Of a DNA stretch of 64,000 nucleotides, positions 27,491 to 36,324 are shown piece after piece (the first letter of the stretch is position 1; every line of letters begins with the position of its first letter). The notes under the pieces are model-generated. The model was given only the letters and a program-made list of their open reading frames with translations, was not told where the DNA came from and did not search any database. This stretch comes from Pseudomonas entomophila (GTDB taxonomy: Bacteria > Pseudomonadota > Gammaproteobacteria > Pseudomonadales > Pseudomonadaceae). Both the position numbers and the translations under genes were made by a program. Location of the stretch: NCBI RefSeq assembly GCF_029193575.1, contig NZ_JARGCS010000036.1, forward strand, positions 62,001-126,000, written 5' to 3'.

Positions 27491-28702
27491 ATGAATACGA
27501 GCTTCTGGAAATCCGGGCATGTGCCCACGCTGTTCGCCGCCTTCCTGTACTTCGACCTGAGCTTCATGGTCTGGTACCTGCTCGGCCCCCTGGCGGTGCA
27601 GATCGCCACCGACCTGCAACTGAGCGCGCAACAACGCGGCCTGATGGTCGCCACACCCATCCTCGCCGGCGCGCTGCTGCGCTTCGCCATGGGCATGCTG
27701 GTCGACCGCCTGTCACCCAAGACCGCCGGGCTGATCGGCCAGGTGGTGGTGATCGTCGCCCTGGCCTGTGCCTGGCACCTGGGCGTACGCACCTACGAAC
27801 AGGCCCTGCTGCTGGGCGTGTTCCTCGGTTTCGCCGGCGCCTCGTTCGCCGTGTCGCTACCCCTGGCCTCGCAATGGTACCCGCCGCAACACCAGGGCAA
27901 AGCCATGGGTATCGCCGGCGCCGGCAACTCCGGCACGGTGTTCGCCGCCCTGCTGGCACCGGCCCTGGCCGCCGGCTTCGGCTGGAACAACGTGTTCGGC
28001 TTCGCGGTGATCCCACTGGTGCTGACCCTGGTGCTGTTCGCCCTGCTGGCGCGCAACGCCCCCGAGCGCCCCAAGCCCAAGGCCATGGCCGACTACTTCA
28101 AGGCCCTCGGCGACCGTGACAGCTGGTGGTTCATGTTCTTCTACAGCGTGACCTTCGGCGGCTTCATCGGCCTGGCCAGCGCCCTGCCCGGCTACTTCAA
28201 CGACCAGTACGGCCTGAGCCCGGTGACCGCCGGTTACTACACCGCCGCCTGCGTGTTCGCCGGCAGCCTGATGCGCCCGCTGGGCGGCGCCCTGGCCGAC
28301 CGCTTCGGCGGTATCCGCACCCTGCTGGGCATGTATACCGTGGCGGCGATCTGCATCGCTGCGGTCGGCTTTAACCTGCCCAGTGCCGCAGCGGCCCTGG
28401 CCCTGTTCGTCAGCGCCATGCTCGGCCTGGGCGCTGGCAACGGCGCGGTGTTCCAACTGGTGCCGCAGCGCTTCCGTCAGGAGATCGGCGTGATGACCGG
28501 GTTGATCGGCATGGCCGGCGGTATCGGTGGCTTCCTGTTGGCGGCGGGCCTTGGGGCGATCAAGCAGCACACCGGAGACTACCAGCTGGGCCTGTGGCTG
28601 TTCGCCAGCCTTGGCCTGCTGGCCTGGTTCGGCCTGCACGGCGTCAAGCTGCGCTGGCGCACCACCTGGGGCTCGGCGGCGGTCACCGCGGCGCGGGTCT
28701 GA
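27491..28702 (+). CDS. nasA: Nitrate/nitrite transporter, NarK/NasA type (major facilitator)
   Basis: A 403-residue, twelve-helix inner-membrane transporter. The N-terminus (FWKSGHVPTLFAAFLYFDLSFMVWYLLGPL) and the MFS loop motif MGMLVDRLSPK mark the NarK/NasA nitrate porter group, and GIAGAGNSGTVFAALLAP is the first nitrate signature. It imports nitrate for assimilation. It lies downstream of the sigma-54 promoter and NasT-controlled leader, so expression should need nitrogen limitation plus nitrate. The next gene, the phosphatase/kinase fusion, starts 8 bp after its stop. Confidence 0.92.
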   Translation: MNTSFWKSGHVPTLFAAFLYFDLSFMVWYLLGPLAVQIATDLQLSAQQRGLMVATPILAGALLRFAMGMLVDRLSPKTAGLIGQVVVIVALACAWHLGVRTYEQALLLGVFLGFAGASFAVSLPLASQWYPPQHQGKAMGIAGAGNSGTVFAALLAPALAAGFGWNNVFGFAVIPLVLTLVLFALLARNAPERPKPKAMADYFKALGDRDSWWFMFFYSVTFGGFIGLASALPGYFNDQYGLSPVTAGYYTAACVFAGSLMRPLGGALADRFGGIRTLLGMYTVAAICIAAVGFNLPSAAAALALFVSAMLGLGAGNGAVFQLVPQRFRQEIGVMTGLIGMAGGIGGFLLAAGLGAIKQHTGDYQLGLWLFASLGLLAWFGLHGVKLRWRTTWGSAAVTAARV

Positions 28703-28710
28703 GCACCACG

Positions 28711-30381
28711 ATGAGCCTGCGACTGAGTTTCGCCCAGGCCAGCGCCACCGGCCCGCGCGCGGAAAACCAGGACGCCCTGCGCCTGGTCACCCCGGCGCCG
28801 GAGCTGGCGGCCAGCAAGGGCTACCTGTTCGCCCTCGCCGACGGCGTCAGCCAATGCGCAGACGGCGGCCTGGCGGCACGGGCCAGCCTGCAGGCGCTGG
28901 CCTTGGACTACTACGCCACGCCCGCCACCTGGGGTGTGGCCCAGGCCCTGGATCGGCTGCTACTGGCGCAGAACCGCTGGCTGCGCGCCCAAGGTGGCGG
29001 CCAGCCGCTGCTGACCACCCTCACCGCGCTGGTGCTGCGCGGGCAGCGCTTCACCCTGGCGCACGTGGGCGACTGCCGTGCCTATCGCTGGCACGACGGT
29101 CGCTTGCAATGCTTGAGTGAGGATCACGTCTGGGACCAACCGGGCATGCAGCATGTGCTCAAGCGGGCCCTGGGGCTGGACCAACATCTGCTGGTGGACT
29201 ACCTGGAAGGTGAATTGCAGCACGGCGAGTGCTTCGTGCTGCTCAGCGACGGAGTCTGGGCCAGCCTGGGCGAGCAGCAGATCCGCTCGATCCTGCGCGA
29301 ACAGCCTGACCTGCAGGTGGCGGCTGATACCCTGGTGGCCACCGCTCACCACTGCGGCAGCCAGGACAACGCCAGCGCCCTGCTGGTGCGGGTCGAGCAG
29401 CCCGGGCCGGCGAACCTCGGTGACACCTTGGCGCAGTTGCAACACTGGCCGGCACCCCCTCCCCTGCGCGCCGGCCAGCGCATCGACGGCTGGCAGGTCG
29501 AAGGGGTGCTGGCGCAGAGTCGCCAGTCGTTGCTGTACCGGGTCACGGACAGCCAAGGCCAGCCTTGGCTGCTCAAGACCCTGCCGCAGACCCGCGAGAC
29601 AGACTCGGAAGCGGTGCAGCGCCTGCTGCTGGAGGAGTGGTTCTTGCGCCGTGTGGCCGGGCGGCACTTCCCAGAAGTGCATGCCGCCAGCCAGCGCCAG
29701 CACCTTTACTACGTGATGCGACAGTACCCGGGCCGCACGCTGGCCAGCCTACTGGCCGAGCACGGCCCATTGCCTCTGCCCCAGTGGCTGGAAGTGGCAC
29801 GCCAGCTGTTGCAAGCGGTCGGCGTGCTGCATCGGCGCAACCTGCTTCACCGTGACATCAAGCCGGAAAACCTGCACCTGGGCGACGACGGTCAACTGCG
29901 CCTGCTGGATTTCGGCCTGGCCTACTGCCCGGGGTTGTCCGAGGACGCACCGCATGAGTTGCCCGGCACACCATCGTTCATCGCTCCGGAAGCCTTCGAG
30001 AGCCAGGCGCCGAGCCCGCGCCAAGACCTCTACGCGGTGGGTGTGACGCTCTATCACCTGCTGACCGGGCATTACCCGTATGGCGAGGTCGAGGCATTCC
30101 AGCGCCCGCGCTTCGGCCACCCGGTCAATCCCGCGCGCTATCGCCCCGACCTGCCGGAATGGTTGCAACGCAACCTGGAACAGGCAGTGGCAGCGGAGCC
30201 CGCACTGCGTTTCGAGACGGCGGAACAGTGGCTGTTGTTGCTGGAACGGGGCGATCGGCAGGAGTTGCCGCTGCGTGCGCGACCGCTGCTGGAGCGCGAG
30301 CCGCTGAAGGTGTGGCGGGCGGTGGCATTGGTGTCGCTGTTGATCAACCTGGTGGTGTTGCTGGCTCGCTTGAAGGGCTAA
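28711..30381 (+). CDS. Fused PP2C-type protein phosphatase and Ser/Thr protein kinase
   Basis: A 556-residue bifunctional protein. The N-terminal half (1-230) is a PP2C phosphatase with metal-binding aspartates in RAENQDA, D44 (ADG), D121 (GDCRAY), D180 (SDG) and D219 (DNAS). The C-terminal half (255-525) is a Hanks-type kinase with ATP lysine K289, HRDIKPEN (D382) and DFG (400-402). One membrane helix ends the protein (VALVSLLINLVVLLA). All catalytic residues look intact. In P. aeruginosa a like gene sits between the nitrate transporter and nirB. Here it closes the operon with the transporter, and no reductase genes follow. The substrate is unknown; tuning of nitrate uptake is a guess from context. 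Confidence 0.88.
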   Translation: MSLRLSFAQASATGPRAENQDALRLVTPAPELAASKGYLFALADGVSQCADGGLAARASLQALALDYYATPATWGVAQALDRLLLAQNRWLRAQGGGQPLLTTLTALVLRGQRFTLAHVGDCRAYRWHDGRLQCLSEDHVWDQPGMQHVLKRALGLDQHLLVDYLEGELQHGECFVLLSDGVWASLGEQQIRSILREQPDLQVAADTLVATAHHCGSQDNASALLVRVEQPGPANLGDTLAQLQHWPAPPPLRAGQRIDGWQVEGVLAQSRQSLLYRVTDSQGQPWLLKTLPQTRETDSEAVQRLLLEEWFLRRVAGRHFPEVHAASQRQHLYYVMRQYPGRTLASLLAEHGPLPLPQWLEVARQLLQAVGVLHRRNLLHRDIKPENLHLGDDGQLRLLDFGLAYCPGLSEDAPHELPGTPSFIAPEAFESQAPSPRQDLYAVGVTLYHLLTGHYPYGEVEAFQRPRFGHPVNPARYRPDLPEWLQRNLEQAVAAEPALRFETAEQWLLLLERGDRQELPLRARPLLEREPLKVWRAVALVSLLINLVVLLARLKG

Positions 30382-30415
30382 GGGTTATTGGGCCGTCACA
30401 GAAACCCAAAAAAAG

Positions 30416-30441
30416 AAAAACCCGGCCGAGGCCGGGTTTTT
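30416..30441. terminator. Bidirectional terminator between the kinase operon and oprF
   Basis: CCCGGC (30421-30426) pairs with GCCGGG (30431-30436), with AAAAA before and TTTTT after, so the hairpin works in both directions for the two convergent operons. Confidence 0.93.
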
Positions 30442-30459
30442 CGTGAAGCTTCAAACCAA

Positions 30460-31500
30460 TTACTTGGCCTGGGCTTCTACCTGAGCTTCTACGCGACGGT
30501 TAACGGCGCGGCCAGCTTCAGTGGCGTTGTCGGCGACCGGACGGGTCTCGCCGTAGCCAACCGAGTCAACACGGGTGGACTCGATGCCGTACTGCTGGGT
30601 CAGGACCTGCTTGACAGCGTTGGCACGACGCTCGGACAGCTTCTGGTTGTAAGCGTCTGGACCTACGGAGTCAGTGTGACCTTCAACCACGGTGGTGGTT
30701 TGCGGGTACTGCTTCATGAAGTCAGCCAGGTTCTTGATGTCGCCGTAGCTGTTAGGCTTGACGACCGACTTGTCGAAGTCGAACTTGACGTCCAGCTCAA
30801 CGCGAACGACTTCGGCAACAGCCGGGCAGCCATCGGCGTCAACGGTAACGTTGGCCGGGGTGTCAGGGCACTTGTCGACGTTGTCGCAGACGCCGTCGTT
30901 GTCGCTGTCGGAGCAGACTTCAGCAACCGGAGCAGGAGCCGGAGCTGGCTGCTTGCCGCCGCTACCACCGAAGTTCAGACCCAGACCAACGGTCGGACCC
31001 CACTCGGTGTTGCCGTTGTCGATGTTGTACATGGCTTCGACGCCAGCACGGGCGAAGAACATGTCGGTGATGTACCACTTGGCGCCAGCGCCAACGTTGG
31101 CGAAGGTGGAGTGGTCACGACCGCTACGGGTGGCCTGGCCCAGGCTCTCGTGGGCGAAGCCGGCGGAGACGTAAGGACGCAGCGCGTCGCCAACGGTACC
31201 GAAGTGGTAGGTGGCGTCCAGCTTGGTCTTGGAACCTTTGATGTCTTTGTTGAAGACTTCGCCACGAGCGTTGTGGGTCTCGTTGTAGCCCAGGTCCAGG
31301 GAGACGTCGTCGGTCAGGAAGTAACCGAGGCGAACACCAGGATTGGTGCCGTCGTTCTTGAAGTTACGCTCACTGTCGTAGTACTGCTTGGTGACGTTAC
31401 CTTCGATTTCGACAGCGCCTTGGCCTTGTGCCAGAACGCCGAACGAAGTAGCAGCTACGAGCGAGCCAATGGCCAAGCCCAAGGTGTTTTTCAATTTCAT
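30460..31500 (-). CDS. oprF: Major outer-membrane porin and structural protein OprF
   Basis: A 346-residue OmpA-family protein. Signal peptide 1-24. An N-terminal eight-strand barrel (about 25-175) is followed by a proline-alanine linker (KQPAPAPAPVAE), a four-cysteine TSP3-like segment (CSDSDNDGVCDNVDKCPD...) and a C-terminal OmpA domain that binds peptidoglycan (GHTDSVGPDAYNQKLSERR). OprF links the outer membrane to the wall, acts as a slow porin and affects c-di-GMP and envelope stress. The codon use is that of a highly expressed gene. It follows sigX with a 110-bp gap. In P. aeruginosa oprF is read from both a sigma-70 and a SigX promoter in the equivalent gap. Confidence 0.97.
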   Translation of the reverse strand: MKLKNTLGLAIGSLVAATSFGVLAQGQGAVEIEGNVTKQYYDSERNFKNDGTNPGVRLGYFLTDDVSLDLGYNETHNARGEVFNKDIKGSKTKLDATYHFGTVGDALRPYVSAGFAHESLGQATRSGRDHSTFANVGAGAKWYITDMFFARAGVEAMYNIDNGNTEWGPTVGLGLNFGGSGGKQPAPAPAPVAEVCSDSDNDGVCDNVDKCPDTPANVTVDADGCPAVAEVVRVELDVKFDFDKSVVKPNSYGDIKNLADFMKQYPQTTTVVEGHTDSVGPDAYNQKLSERRANAVKQVLTQQYGIESTRVDSVGYGETRPVADNATEAGRAVNRRVEAQVEAQAK

Positions 31501-31610
31501 CCGTTAAATCCCCATCTGGTGATAATTAAGCAGTCCCACCAAAATCCGGGGGACAACTCGACGGCAAGTCTAGCAGAACTCACCGGTTCGTTAGAGCAAT
31601 TTGCAATCGA

Positions 31611-32201
31611 CTAAGTTTCAGTCATGCCTGCAAATTTCTCCTTGAGCTTGTCGAGCGCACGTTTGTACCGCATTTTCGTGGCGCTCAAGCCCATGTGCAT
31701 GATGTCTGCGATCTCTTGGAATTCCAGCTCTGCGACAAATCGAAGCACCAGGATTTCCCGGTCGATCGGGTTCACATGCACCAACCATTTGTCCAGCCCG
31801 CCTTTTTCTTCGGCTTTCGGTGCCTTCTCCTCGGACGCCTCTTCGACAGGGTCCAGGCTCAAGGCATCCATCAACCGCCGCTTGCGGCGCTCCTTGCGGT
31901 ACTGGGTAATGCACTCGTTGTAGGTGATGCTGTAGAGCCAGGTCTTGAACTTGGATTTACCCTCGAAGTTCTTCAGACCGTACAGCACCTTCAACATCAC
32001 CTCCTGACAGACATCGTCAGCGTCTCGATCGTTCCCCAGGTAACGTGCGCAGACGTTGAACAAGGTCCGCTGGTAGCGCCGCATGAGCTCCTCATAGGCG
32101 CGGGTGACGTGAAAAAGCTCCTCATGCGAACGCGCCACCAACTCCTCGTCGGTGAGCTCGCGTGGGTCATAGCGCATGGGCGGCGAGTGGACTTTATTCA
32201 A
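31611..32201 (-). CDS. sigX: ECF sigma factor SigX
   Basis: A 196-residue extracytoplasmic-function sigma factor. Region 2 covers about 35-105 (YQRTLFNVCARYLGNDRDADDV, then FKTWLYSITYNECI) and region 4 covers about 140-190 (PIDREILVLRFVAELEFQEIADIM). SigX directs oprF, fatty-acid and envelope genes and responds to membrane fluidity. I start at the TTG complementing 32199-32201, giving MNKVHSPPMRYDPREL as in P. aeruginosa SigX, although the ribosome site is poor; the in-frame ATG at 32177 is the alternative. No anti-sigma gene is adjacent; cmpX upstream is thought to take part in its control. Confidence 0.95.
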   Translation of the reverse strand: MNKVHSPPMRYDPRELTDEELVARSHEELFHVTRAYEELMRRYQRTLFNVCARYLGNDRDADDVCQEVMLKVLYGLKNFEGKSKFKTWLYSITYNECITQYRKERRKRRLMDALSLDPVEEASEEKAPKAEEKGGLDKWLVHVNPIDREILVLRFVAELEFQEIADIMHMGLSATKMRYKRALDKLKEKFAGMTET

Positions 32202-32289
32202 AACGGATCTGGCCGACAGTCAGGTCAATGTCGCCGCTCGGCCCCGTGGGCCGATTTTGCGGCGGCATACATTAACAGCTTTTGTGCGG

Positions 32290-33114
32290 TTAGCGGCTAT
32301 TGACTCGCTGCTCGAGCAATACCCGGTTAGACAGCGACACTAGTTCGCCATCATCGGTCAGCAGGGTGGTTTTCACCGTGCCGATCTCTTCGATGTGCCC
32401 TTCGACCTCTCCAATCCGCACCTGCTGGCCGACCTGGTAGAGTTCGCGCACATAGATGCCGGCCAGGATCTGCCCGGCGATTTCGCGGCTGCCCAGGCCC
32501 ATCGCAAGGGCCACGGCCAGACCAACGGTAATCAGGCCAATGACGATCACGTGGTTGAGCAGGTCGGTCTTGACCTCCAGCTGGCTGATGGCCACCGAGA
32601 TACTGATGATGATCACCAAGCCTTGGGCAATGCGCCCGACGCCAGCGGCGTATTCCAGGCCAATACCCTCGGCGGCCCCCCGCACCAGGCCATTGACCAG
32701 TTGCGCCAGGAGCACACCGGCCAGTAACACCAGTGCGGCACCGAACACCTTGGGCAGGTACAGGGCGAGCATGTCGAGCGTCGCCGAAACCCGCTCGAGG
32801 CCGAGGGATTCAGCGGCAGAGACGAGGAAGATCAACAGCACGAACCAGTAGACGATCTTGCCGATCAGCGTCGAGATCGGCACCTGGATGCCGACCCGGG
32901 CAAGCATCTTGGTCAGCCCGGTGCCGCTCATCAGGCGGTCCAGGCCGAGCTTGGCGAGCAGCTTGGACAACAGGGTGTCGAGCAGCTTGGCCACCACGAA
33001 ACCGAGCAGCACCACCACCAGCGCGCCGAACAGGTTGGGGATGAAGTTGGCAACCTTCGTCCAAAGGGCGGTCATGGCGGTGACCAGGCTCTGGGTCCAG
33101 AGATCGAGTTCCAT
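32290..33114 (-). CDS. cmpX: Mechanosensitive-channel-family membrane protein CmpX
   Basis: A 274-residue protein with four or more membrane helices, then a C-terminal MscS-like beta region (GLGSREIAGQILAGIYVRELYQVGQQVRIGEVEGHIEEI). The first part carries conserved TM_helix repeats (LFGALVVVLLGFVVAKLLDTL). It belongs to the CmpX group next to sigX, whose loss activates SigX and AlgU in P. aeruginosa, as I recall. The ATG at 33114 (MELDLWTQSLV) is preferred to a TTG two codons earlier. crfX ends 2 bp upstream, so the two are co-translated. Confidence 0.92.
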   Translation of the reverse strand: MELDLWTQSLVTAMTALWTKVANFIPNLFGALVVVLLGFVVAKLLDTLLSKLLAKLGLDRLMSGTGLTKMLARVGIQVPISTLIGKIVYWFVLLIFLVSAAESLGLERVSATLDMLALYLPKVFGAALVLLAGVLLAQLVNGLVRGAAEGIGLEYAAGVGRIAQGLVIIISISVAISQLEVKTDLLNHVIVIGLITVGLAVALAMGLGSREIAGQILAGIYVRELYQVGQQVRIGEVEGHIEEIGTVKTTLLTDDGELVSLSNRVLLEQRVNSR

Positions 33115-33116
33115 AT

Positions 33117-33371
33117 TCAATCGGCCTTATCAGCTTTCGTTCTGCCAGCGGCAGGGTTGCGACGCACCGGCGCGACATGCGCCGAGCCATTGTTCACAGC
33201 GATCAGCAGCGCCTGGCTCCAACGGCCCAGCAGGCTGAACAGATCGCCCGCGCCAACCTGGCGGTTGGCGGTTTTCAGCACGCGACCCAGGCAAGCGGCG
33301 TCGTCGCGGTCCTGGCCGGACGGCGACGCTTTGAGCAGGTCACGCAGGGATTCTTCAAACGGATCGTGCAT
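33117..33371 (-). CDS. crfX: CrfX small protein
   Basis: An 84-residue soluble protein (MHDPFEESLRDLLKASPSGQDRDDAACLGRVLKTANRQ...) with a lysine/alanine-rich tail. Position (between cmaX and cmpX) and sequence match the pseudomonad CrfX family, of unknown function. The ATG complementing 33369-33371 is preceded by GAGGTG. A SigX-dependent promoter has been described for this gene in P. aeruginosa; I could not confirm one by eye in the 156-bp upstream gap, which contains a single REP. Confidence 0.85.
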   Translation of the reverse strand: MHDPFEESLRDLLKASPSGQDRDDAACLGRVLKTANRQVGAGDLFSLLGRWSQALLIAVNNGSAHVAPVRRNPAAGRTKADKAD

Positions 33372-33489
33372 GGGCACCTCGCGCAATGTCAGTCAAAGAC
33401 GAGGGTGATGCACGACGGGTCACACCGGGAGCTGGGACGAGTGTTTCAAAATGCCTCGCACGCTCCCCCCAGGGGGTGGCTGTGCCGGC

Positions 33490-33513
33490 GCTATCGCGGG
33501 GCGAGCCCGCGCC
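33490..33513. repeat. Single REP copy between crfX and cmaX
   Basis: One copy of the REP core (CTATCGCGGGGCGAGCCCGC) without an inverted partner, inside the cmaX-crfX intergenic region. Confidence 0.75.
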
Positions 33514-33527
33514 TAAAAGGCACATGG

Positions 33528-34523
33528 TCAGACCCAACGCAGGCGGCGGAACAGCCACCATTGCCCGGCGGCCAGGCCCAGCACCAGCAGGCTGGCGAAG
33601 AGGAAACCGTAGGGGCTGTCGGAGCCAGGAATGCCGCCGACATTGATACCCAGCAGGCCGGTGACGAAGCTCATGGGCAGGAAGATGCAGGTAATGATGC
33701 CGAACCGGTACATGGTGCGGTTCATCCGCTCGCTACGGCGGCGGTCTTCGTTCTCCAGCAGCAGCGCGGCGCGTTCGCGGGTCAGTTCCAGCTCTTCGAG
33801 GTAGCGGATCAGGCTGTTGTTCAGCTCGTTCCAGTAGTCGGCGTCGGCATCCGCGAACCAGCTCCATTTGTGGCGCGACAGCTGGGCATAGATGTCGCGC
33901 TGCGGCGCGAGGAAACGCCGCAGGCCGGCGGCACGCCGGCGAATCTGCTGCAAGCTGCCCTGGGCCGGGGTATACCGCTCGTCGGATTCGACCTTCTCCT
34001 CCTCCAGGTCGACCACTTCCGAAAGGTCGCTGATCAATGCCTGGACCTTTTCGGTGAGCAACTCCCCCATCAACAGCAACAGCTCGGAGGCCGACTTCGG
34101 CCCCCTGCCCTCATCCAACTGCTGGAGGATCTCGTCACTGGCGCGCAATGGCCGCAGGCGCAGGGAAATGACCCGCTGCGCCTCGGCGAAGATACGCACC
34201 GAGACCATGTCCTCGGGCTCGGCGCCCGGGTTGAGGTTGACCCCGCGCAGGAACAGCAACAATTGCTCGCTGGCCATCGGCAGCAGGCGTGGGCGGGTGT
34301 TTTCCTCCAGCAGCAGCTCGCAGGCGAACGCGCTCAGGCCGCTGTCGCGCAGCAGCCAGGAGCGGGTCTGGGGATGGCTGCGATCCCAGTGCAGCCAGAG
34401 GCTCTCCTGGGGTTGCAGTTGCAGGTCGTCCAGTTCGGTGCGGGCAATCGAGCGTGCGCCACCCTTGCCATCGAGCACCAGGGCGTGGACCAGCCCCCAC
34501 TGCGCGTTGTCTTCCTCGAACAT
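33528..34523 (-). CDS. cmaX: CorA/ZntB-family divalent cation transporter CmaX
   Basis: A 331-residue protein: a large cytoplasmic N-terminal domain with long helices (about 140-265, containing LEEEKVESDERYTPAQGSL) and two C-terminal membrane helices. The pore signature at the end of the first helix is LLGINVGG, that is GIN instead of the GMN of CorA, as in ZntB zinc transporters. Transport of zinc or magnesium is inferred. It is upstream of crfX-cmpX-sigX, the usual order in Pseudomonas. The ATG complementing 34521-34523 is used; the preceding TTG is ignored. Confidence 0.9.
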   Translation of the reverse strand: MFEEDNAQWGLVHALVLDGKGGARSIARTELDDLQLQPQESLWLHWDRSHPQTRSWLLRDSGLSAFACELLLEENTRPRLLPMASEQLLLFLRGVNLNPGAEPEDMVSVRIFAEAQRVISLRLRPLRASDEILQQLDEGRGPKSASELLLLMGELLTEKVQALISDLSEVVDLEEEKVESDERYTPAQGSLQQIRRRAAGLRRFLAPQRDIYAQLSRHKWSWFADADADYWNELNNSLIRYLEELELTRERAALLLENEDRRRSERMNRTMYRFGIITCIFLPMSFVTGLLGINVGGIPGSDSPYGFLFASLLVLGLAAGQWWLFRRLRWV

Positions 34524-34548
34524 CAAAGCTCCATCAGCGCGCAGCGCG

Positions 34549-35040
34549 TCACTCCGGCATTTTCAGCGGGCTTGGCGAAACGATCACGCCGTTGTTGTCG
34601 GCATACACGTATTCACCCGGGCGGAAGGTCACGCCAGCGAAGGTCACGGCCACGTTGAGGTCGCCGATGCCGCGCTTGTCGGTCTTCAGCGGGTGGCTGG
34701 CCAAGGCCTGCACGCCGACGTCAGTCTGCACCAGTACGTCCACGTCACGCACGCAGCCGTAGATCACCAGGCCTTCCCAACCGTTCTTGGCGGCTTTTTC
34801 GGCGAGCATGTCGCCGAGCAGCGCGCGGCGCAGCGAACCACCGCCGTCAACCACCAGCACCTTGCCCTTGCCGTCGAGCTCGACCTGCTCCTTGACCAGG
34901 GAGTTGTCCTCGAAGCACTTGATGGTGACGATCTGGCCACCGAAGGAGTCGCGGCCGCCGAAATTGCTGAACATCGGTTCGAGGACCTGCACCAGCTCCG
35001 GGTAGGCGTCGCACAGGTCGGGGGTTACGTAATGCTGCAT
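34549..35040 (-). CDS. rraA: RraA family protein (regulator of ribonuclease E activity A)
   Basis: A 163-residue protein with the RraA core GGGSLRRALLGDMLAEKAAKNGWEGLVIYGCVRD. In E. coli RraA forms a ring-shaped trimer that binds the RNase E scaffold and lowers mRNA decay. Similar proteins in other bacteria are oxaloacetate decarboxylases/HMG aldolases, because the fold and Gly-rich site are shared, so enzymatic activity is an alternative. It starts with MQHYVTPDLCDAYP behind AGGAG, 25 bp upstream of cmaX. Confidence 0.88.
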   Translation of the reverse strand: MQHYVTPDLCDAYPELVQVLEPMFSNFGGRDSFGGQIVTIKCFEDNSLVKEQVELDGKGKVLVVDGGGSLRRALLGDMLAEKAAKNGWEGLVIYGCVRDVDVLVQTDVGVQALASHPLKTDKRGIGDLNVAVTFAGVTFRPGEYVYADNNGVIVSPSPLKMPE

Positions 35041-35138
35041 GGGAAACTCCTGTCAGTCACAACGAAGGCGGGGTTGAGGGCAAGGCTACACCCTGGGGAG
35101 CATCGCAGTCATCTGGGACTGAGCAGTCACCTGTGATG

Positions 35139-35169
35139 GCCCTCTCGCGGGGCAAGCCCGCGCCTACGG
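35139..35169. repeat. Single REP copy between rraA and the hydrolase gene
   Basis: One REP core (CTCTCGCGGGGCAAGCCCGC) without a close inverted partner. Confidence 0.75.
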
Positions 35170-35174
35170 CCCCC

Positions 35175-36167
35175 TCACCCGACCGCCACCCACTCGGCCA
35201 TCACCTCGGCCCCTTGCACCGGCGCCAACGGATCCCGCAGCCAGCGTTCCACCACCGGCCACACCTGCGTTTGCGCAGCCTTGCTGACCAGCATGTCGAC
35301 ATGCCCGAAGGCGTCATAGCCCTCCTCACGCCCCAGGCGCAGGAACTGCTTGCGGCTGCCACCCAATTGCTCGTAGAGCTTGCGGCAGGCCCATACCGGG
35401 TCCTGGAAATCTCCAGCCCCGGCCACCGCCAGCACCGGTACGTCCACCTCGGCCAGCCCAGCCCACCAGTCGCGCTCCCTGACCCCGAAACGCCCGAACA
35501 AGCCATGCCAGCGCAGGCTCTCCAAGGCCAGGCCAATCGGCTCGTCTTCCGGCCCGCGCTTGAAGCGTGGGCCGGACAGCTGCGCGAAGCGCTTGAGCAG
35601 CAGCCGCGCGCCCCATTCCACCGGCGGCACCTTCAGCGGCCAGTACACCCGACTGACCTGGGTGCCGAAGAATGCCGCGCTGGCCACCTGCGCGACGTCC
35701 AAGTAGCCGCCGCCCAGCGCTGCGGCCAGGGTGGTGCCGCCCAGGGAATGGCCAAGCCAGTGCGGTGCGCGCCCGGCCTGCTCCTGAACGAATGCGGCGA
35801 TCACTGGCAAGTCGTAGCGGGCATAGTCGGCCACGCGGTTCTGCCGCCACTGGCGGTTGCGCGGCGACAGGCCATGGCCGCGCATTTCCGGGATCCACAC
35901 ATCGAAACCGGCGCGCGCCAAGTAGGCCCCCAAGCCGACGCCCTTGGGCGAATACCAGAAGCGCCGGTTGGAAAAACTGCCATGCAGGAGGATCACCGGC
36001 ACGCCCAGGGCGCCCGCCTGGTCGGCCGGGCCCAGGCGGGTCACGGCCAGCTCTACGCTGGCATCGGGGCTGTTGCCGGCCTTGATCCGGTATACGTCTT
36101 CACTGAGGTCACCGCGGCGCTCGGCACTGAGCAGGGCCACGGGAAAAAGGGTGCTGCTGCTTTGCAT
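35175..36167 (-). CDS. Alpha/beta-hydrolase, lipase/esterase-like
   Basis: A 330-residue alpha/beta-hydrolase. VILLHGSFSNRRFW gives the oxyanion-hole HG motif, GHSLGGTTLAAALGG the nucleophile elbow, and EEGYDAFGHVDMLVSK the likely catalytic histidine near the C-terminus. There is no clear signal peptide; the N-terminus (MQSSSTLFPVALLSAERRG) is only mildly hydrophobic. It resembles esterase/lipase genes annotated at this position in P. putida. The substrate is unknown. Gaps containing REP sequences separate it from rraA and ppsA, so it is probably transcribed alone. Confidence 0.78.
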   Translation of the reverse strand: MQSSSTLFPVALLSAERRGDLSEDVYRIKAGNSPDASVELAVTRLGPADQAGALGVPVILLHGSFSNRRFWYSPKGVGLGAYLARAGFDVWIPEMRGHGLSPRNRQWRQNRVADYARYDLPVIAAFVQEQAGRAPHWLGHSLGGTTLAAALGGGYLDVAQVASAAFFGTQVSRVYWPLKVPPVEWGARLLLKRFAQLSGPRFKRGPEDEPIGLALESLRWHGLFGRFGVRERDWWAGLAEVDVPVLAVAGAGDFQDPVWACRKLYEQLGGSRKQFLRLGREEGYDAFGHVDMLVSKAAQTQVWPVVERWLRDPLAPVQGAEVMAEWVAVG

Positions 36168-36200
36168 GGATTCACGAACGAACAGGGATACAAAAAAATG

Positions 36201-36286
36201 CAGGAGCGGGCTTGCCTCGCGATAGCGTCATGCCAGGCAACCAAGGTGGCCCGGCGGGCGCTATCGCGGGGCAAGCCCGCTCCTAC
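36201..36286. repeat. REP pair in inverted orientation
   Basis: CAGGAGCGGGCTTGCCTCGC (arm 36201-36227) is mirrored by the REP at 36259-36286. It lies between ppsA and the hydrolase gene. Confidence 0.85.
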
Positions 36287-36324
36287 AAGGTCCGATGCGG
36301 GGGCACGCCCCCGCGCTCAGCGCA

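Noticed and set aside
32238..32254. Hairpin TCGGCCC-CGT-GGGCCGA between cmpX and sigX, considered as a terminator
   Set aside because: The T run follows only on the plus strand, opposite to the direction of both genes, and it is too weak to assign a role.
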